Source of the DNA: Candidatus Zixiibacteriota bacterium
GTDB taxonomy: Bacteria > Zixibacteria > MSB-5A5 > SM1-73
Assembly: GCA_023127875.1 (NCBI GenBank)
Contig: JAGMFA010000033.1
Location: forward strand, 1-15,555
Length of the DNA: 15,555 nucleotides
Direction: 5' to 3'
A model generated the notes under the pieces. The model made no database searches. It saw nothing but the letters and a program-made list of their open reading frames with translations, and was not told where the DNA came from. A program made the translations under genes and the position numbers. This document shows positions 13,219 to 15,555 of this stretch, piece by piece (within the stretch, counting starts at the first letter, position 1; the number at the start of each line of letters is the position of its first letter).

Positions 13219-14766
13219 ATAAACATTAATGTATTTACTGTTGTACTAATTCTTTTGCTGATTTGCAGTACTTCTGTTATTGCTGAAGAAATAGGTGTTG
13301 ATAGTATGCCGGCAGTTGTAGTACAAACTGTGCCACAATCTGGCGACACAAGTGTTGATCCTAATCTTACAGAAATAAAGGTAGTCTTCAGCAAGGTAAT
13401 GTTAATAGACAGAATGTCCTGGGTGGCACAAACAAAGGAAACCACTCCTGAAATCCTCGGCAGGCCAGCCTTTCTTAAAGACGGTAAGACATGTGTCGCT
13501 AAAGTCAAATTACAACCGAATAAAACTTATGTAGTTTGGTTTAACAAAGATAAATATCAGCATTTTCAAGACCTGGACGGTAGGCCGTCGCTCCCTTATG
13601 TGCTTGTATTTAAGACTAAGCTTGATATTTTATCAGAAGATAATAAAATGTCTTCAGTTGAAGATGTTGAAAATATTTATGAACAATATCTTGATCAACT
13701 GAAGAAAGGGGATGCGGAAGGAGCTACGAACTATTGGAATAGGGAAGAAGTACATTTATATAAATTCTATGACTTTGCTCTTGCCCCACCTCATAATTTC
13801 AAACAAGAGATTTCTGCACGTTGTTTTGATTATGATCATGAAATCGTAGAGAGTAACGTTTATGAAAATCATATTATTGCAAAATATAAATATACATTAA
13901 AAGATCAGTTTAGAAATAAGGGTAAAGCTCCACTCAACTTTTATGAATATAGATATTTTATAAGAGAGAATGATAGATGGGCATTGGCTAATCCGATCAA
14001 AATTTTAACGCAAGATTGGAAATATCATGAAACAGATTATTTGAAAATCTATTTCCCAAAAGATATTGAAATTTATTCTATGTTCTATCAAAATGTTGAT
14101 TCAATTTATCATAATTTTGTTTCCCTATTCAATTATGAACCTCAAGACAAACCTTTTGTTTATCTTTGCCATCATGATCAATTAGAAGAACTTTCAACTG
14201 TTAAGGGGAAAGGTGCTTCTGACAGAACATTTCCTGAAAACAACGTTATAATATCAATTTACGAACAAAGGGAATCCACCAAGGAGCTACCAGAAATAAA
14301 TATAAATCTTTGTGCTCATGAATTGCTTCATGTTCTGTCGTATAAAATATTCGGTCATGACAGAAGATCTGTTCCTTTTTTACGGGAAGGATTATCTGTT
14401 GCTTATGCTGGAACAGGTGGAATTCCTGCTGAAGTCACTTTTATTTGGGCGCAGCAAGCGATCATAGAAGATAATGATCTTAGCTTGTCTGTTTTAAATG
14501 ATCCAGAAGTATTCTATAGCAAAATTAATCGTCATTATGGTTTGGCTGGTTCATTTGTAAAATTCCTCGTTGAGGCATATGGTATTGAAAAGTTTAAGAC
14601 ATTCTATACTCAATTTGATCAACCAGAAAAAATTAATGATGTTTTGAAAGAAAACTATAATAAGACAATATCTGAAATTGAGACTGAATGGATAGAGTTT
14701 GTCAAAAATTACAAAATATCCTTTGACAAAAAATGGTCAAGATTTACACTTCAATTTATTGAGTAG
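13219..14766 (+). CDS. Secreted gluzincin metallopeptidase with N-terminal Ig-like domain (peptidase MA-like)
   Basis: Probable exported zinc peptidase. Residues are numbered from the TTG at 13255, the first conventional start. Seen: the end of a signal peptide (LICSTSVIA-EE), a Big_5-like Ig domain beginning VPQSGDTSVDPNLTEIKVVF (about 26-122), an NTF2-like region (about 132-255), then a peptidase domain with HELLH (355-359) and a second zinc-ligand candidate Glu378 (REGLS), the gluzincin arrangement. The frame is open upstream to 13216. The 12 codons before 13255 encode a hydrophobic core, and AAAGGAG sits just before an ATA codon at 13219. I therefore place the start there, though ATA is non-standard. 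The gene is more AT-rich than the dcw genes, suggesting separate origin. A transposon end lies 29 bp upstream. Confidence 0.78.
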   Translation: MNINVFTVVLILLLICSTSVIAEEIGVDSMPAVVVQTVPQSGDTSVDPNLTEIKVVFSKVMLIDRMSWVAQTKETTPEILGRPAFLKDGKTCVAKVKLQPNKTYVVWFNKDKYQHFQDLDGRPSLPYVLVFKTKLDILSEDNKMSSVEDVENIYEQYLDQLKKGDAEGATNYWNREEVHLYKFYDFALAPPHNFKQEISARCFDYDHEIVESNVYENHIIAKYKYTLKDQFRNKGKAPLNFYEYRYFIRENDRWALANPIKILTQDWKYHETDYLKIYFPKDIEIYSMFYQNVDSIYHNFVSLFNYEPQDKPFVYLCHHDQLEELSTVKGKGASDRTFPENNVIISIYEQRESTKELPEININLCAHELLHVLSYKIFGHDRRSVPFLREGLSVAYAGTGGIPAEVTFIWAQQAIIEDNDLSLSVLNDPEVFYSKINRHYGLAGSFVKFLVEAYGIEKFKTFYTQFDQPEKINDVLKENYNKTISEIETEWIEFVKNYKISFDKKWSRFTLQFIE

Positions 14767-14792
14767 TAGGTCAGGAGCCCCGTGCTCCTGAC
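14766..14792 (+). repeat. GTAG-headed hairpin abutting the metallopeptidase stop
   Basis: GTAG (14766-14769) is followed by GTCAGGAGC (14770-14778), a 5-nt loop and GCTCCTGAC (14784-14792), a perfect 9-bp stem. It is the same family as 12268-12298. Its first base is the last base of the metallopeptidase stop codon. It may also act as an mRNA 3' hairpin. Confidence 0.85.
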
Positions 14793-14810
14793 ATTGTTTG
14801 TGTCATTAAA

Positions 14811-14870
14811 ACCTCACCCCCTTAGTCCCCCTCTCCACAAGTGTGGAGAGGGGGAAACAGGGGGAGAGGT
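14811..14870. repeat. CCTCACCCCC-type palindrome, copy 2
   Basis: TCCCCCTCTCCACA (14826-14839) pairs perfectly with TGTGGAGAGGGGGA (14842-14855) across 2 nt. The outer ACCTCACCCCC pairs with GGGGGAGAGGT with one mismatch. Same layout as 7566-7627. The reading frame of the next gene runs open through it, which produces a false N-terminus if the longest frame is taken. Confidence 0.85.
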
Positions 14871-14925
14871 CTTAGTAAGACCATTCATTTGTCAGGTGCT
14901 TAGGGAACCTCGTCGGAGCTGTGAA

Positions 14926-15549
14926 ATGAAGAAGGAACATAATTTTTCAAAAGGGGAGAGGGGTAAATTCTATAATAGAAAGGGGAGACTGAACCTTCCA
15001 ATAATAAACACTTTCACACCAGAACAACACCGAGAAGCGCTGTTGAGGCGTCGGATTAAGTTTGTAGTAGAGAAGGGCGCTATGGCAAGGCTTTTCCCTG
15101 CCGGAACACACAAAGCCCTTCAAAACAAACTTTTTCAGCATATTCAACCTGACGCTATAGCGAAACACCAGACACTTGGGGAATATGATTCATGGCTCCT
15201 TGGAAAAGTCAAACTGCCTTGTTGGAATCGTTACTCAAGGAATGGTATTAAATTTGATAGGTGGTCCTATTTTGGAAAGTTGATCAACATTGTAGTCTAT
15301 GAAATCGTGTCAAACCGAGAGCTCTTCTTGGAAAAAGACTGGAAAAGAATTAAATGGTTTCTACATCTTCCAATTGATGCAAAAGTCATCGCTGAACTAA
15401 AGAAGCTTGATCCTAACTTTCCTAAGATTCAAATTCTTAAGGGAATGACAGAAGACCAATACCTTAATATTCAAACCGCCGCTCGTAGTAATGCTGAGAA
15501 TCTTAAGAAACCTTCTATCTGGTTTGAAGCTGCTTGGTCAGTAGGTTAG
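14926..15549 (+). CDS. Hypothetical protein, 207 aa
   Basis: I do not recognise the family. The start at 14926 (MKKEHNFSKGERG) has GGAG at 7-nt spacing. The open frame extends back to 14782, but that part is encoded by a palindromic repeat. Seen: a basic N-terminus, PEQHREALLRRRIKFVVEKG, a tryptophan- and aromatic-rich middle (GEYDSWLLGKVKLPCWNRYS), a helical stretch with IVVYEIVSNRELFLEKDWKR, a LPIDAKVIAELKKLDPNFPK segment and a C-terminal IWFEAAWS. There is no signal peptide, membrane helix or obvious catalytic motif, so it is probably cytoplasmic. Its neighbours are accessory genes. Confidence 0.65.
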   Translation: MKKEHNFSKGERGKFYNRKGRLNLPIINTFTPEQHREALLRRRIKFVVEKGAMARLFPAGTHKALQNKLFQHIQPDAIAKHQTLGEYDSWLLGKVKLPCWNRYSRNGIKFDRWSYFGKLINIVVYEIVSNRELFLEKDWKRIKWFLHLPIDAKVIAELKKLDPNFPKIQILKGMTEDQYLNIQTAARSNAENLKKPSIWFEAAWSVG

Positions 15550-15555
15550 AGCTCC

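Noticed and set aside
14782..14925. N-terminal extension of the 207-aa protein
   Set aside because: This part is encoded by a palindromic repeat and lacks a ribosome-binding site; 14926 has a proper one.

Overview
The window reads as chromosomal DNA from a Gram-negative, meso-diaminopimelate bacterium of the FCB superphylum or a neighbouring candidate phylum (Zixibacteria- or KSB1-like). The grounds are a DNPR-type MurE, a large secreted C25 protease ending in a type IX secretion (Por) sorting domain with the NYPNPFNP signature, weak Shine-Dalgarno use, and many short palindromic repeats. The phylum is an inference.

Left half (1-8620, minus strand): the division and cell-wall (dcw) cluster, in transcription order mraZ, rsmH, ftsL, ftsI (with one PASTA domain), murE, murF, and the first half of mraY, cut by the window edge. 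It makes the transcriptional regulator of the cluster, a 16S rRNA methyltransferase, two divisome proteins and three enzymes of peptidoglycan precursor synthesis. A good sigma70 promoter lies about 300 bp upstream of mraZ and is covered by a 10-bp-phased series of TGGGC-like boxes, a probable MraZ operator. The gaps mraZ-rsmH, rsmH-ftsL, murE-murF and murF-mraY are filled with palindromic repeats, and a terminator-like hairpin follows mraZ, so the cluster may be transcribed in segments.

Middle (8640-11520, plus strand): a divergent gene for a gingipain-like C25 cysteine protease. It has a textbook sigma54 promoter and an upstream dyad suitable for an enhancer-binding protein. Its sorting domain contains three exact 57-bp (19-codon) in-frame repeats, and a decayed copy of the same segment lies just downstream of the gene.

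Right part (11520-15555): an accessory region with a tRNA-Lys(UUU), a hicBA toxin-antitoxin pair behind a consensus sigma70 promoter, a 419-bp internally deleted transposon with multi-site inverted ends, an AT-rich secreted metallopeptidase (HELLH plus downstream Glu) and an unrecognised 207-aa protein.

The most unusual theme is the density and placement of repeats. At least six hairpins headed by GTAG, two copies of a ~150-bp repeat, two copies of a CCTCACCCCC palindrome and a sorting-domain repeat occur in 15 kb, several abutting or supplying stop codons.
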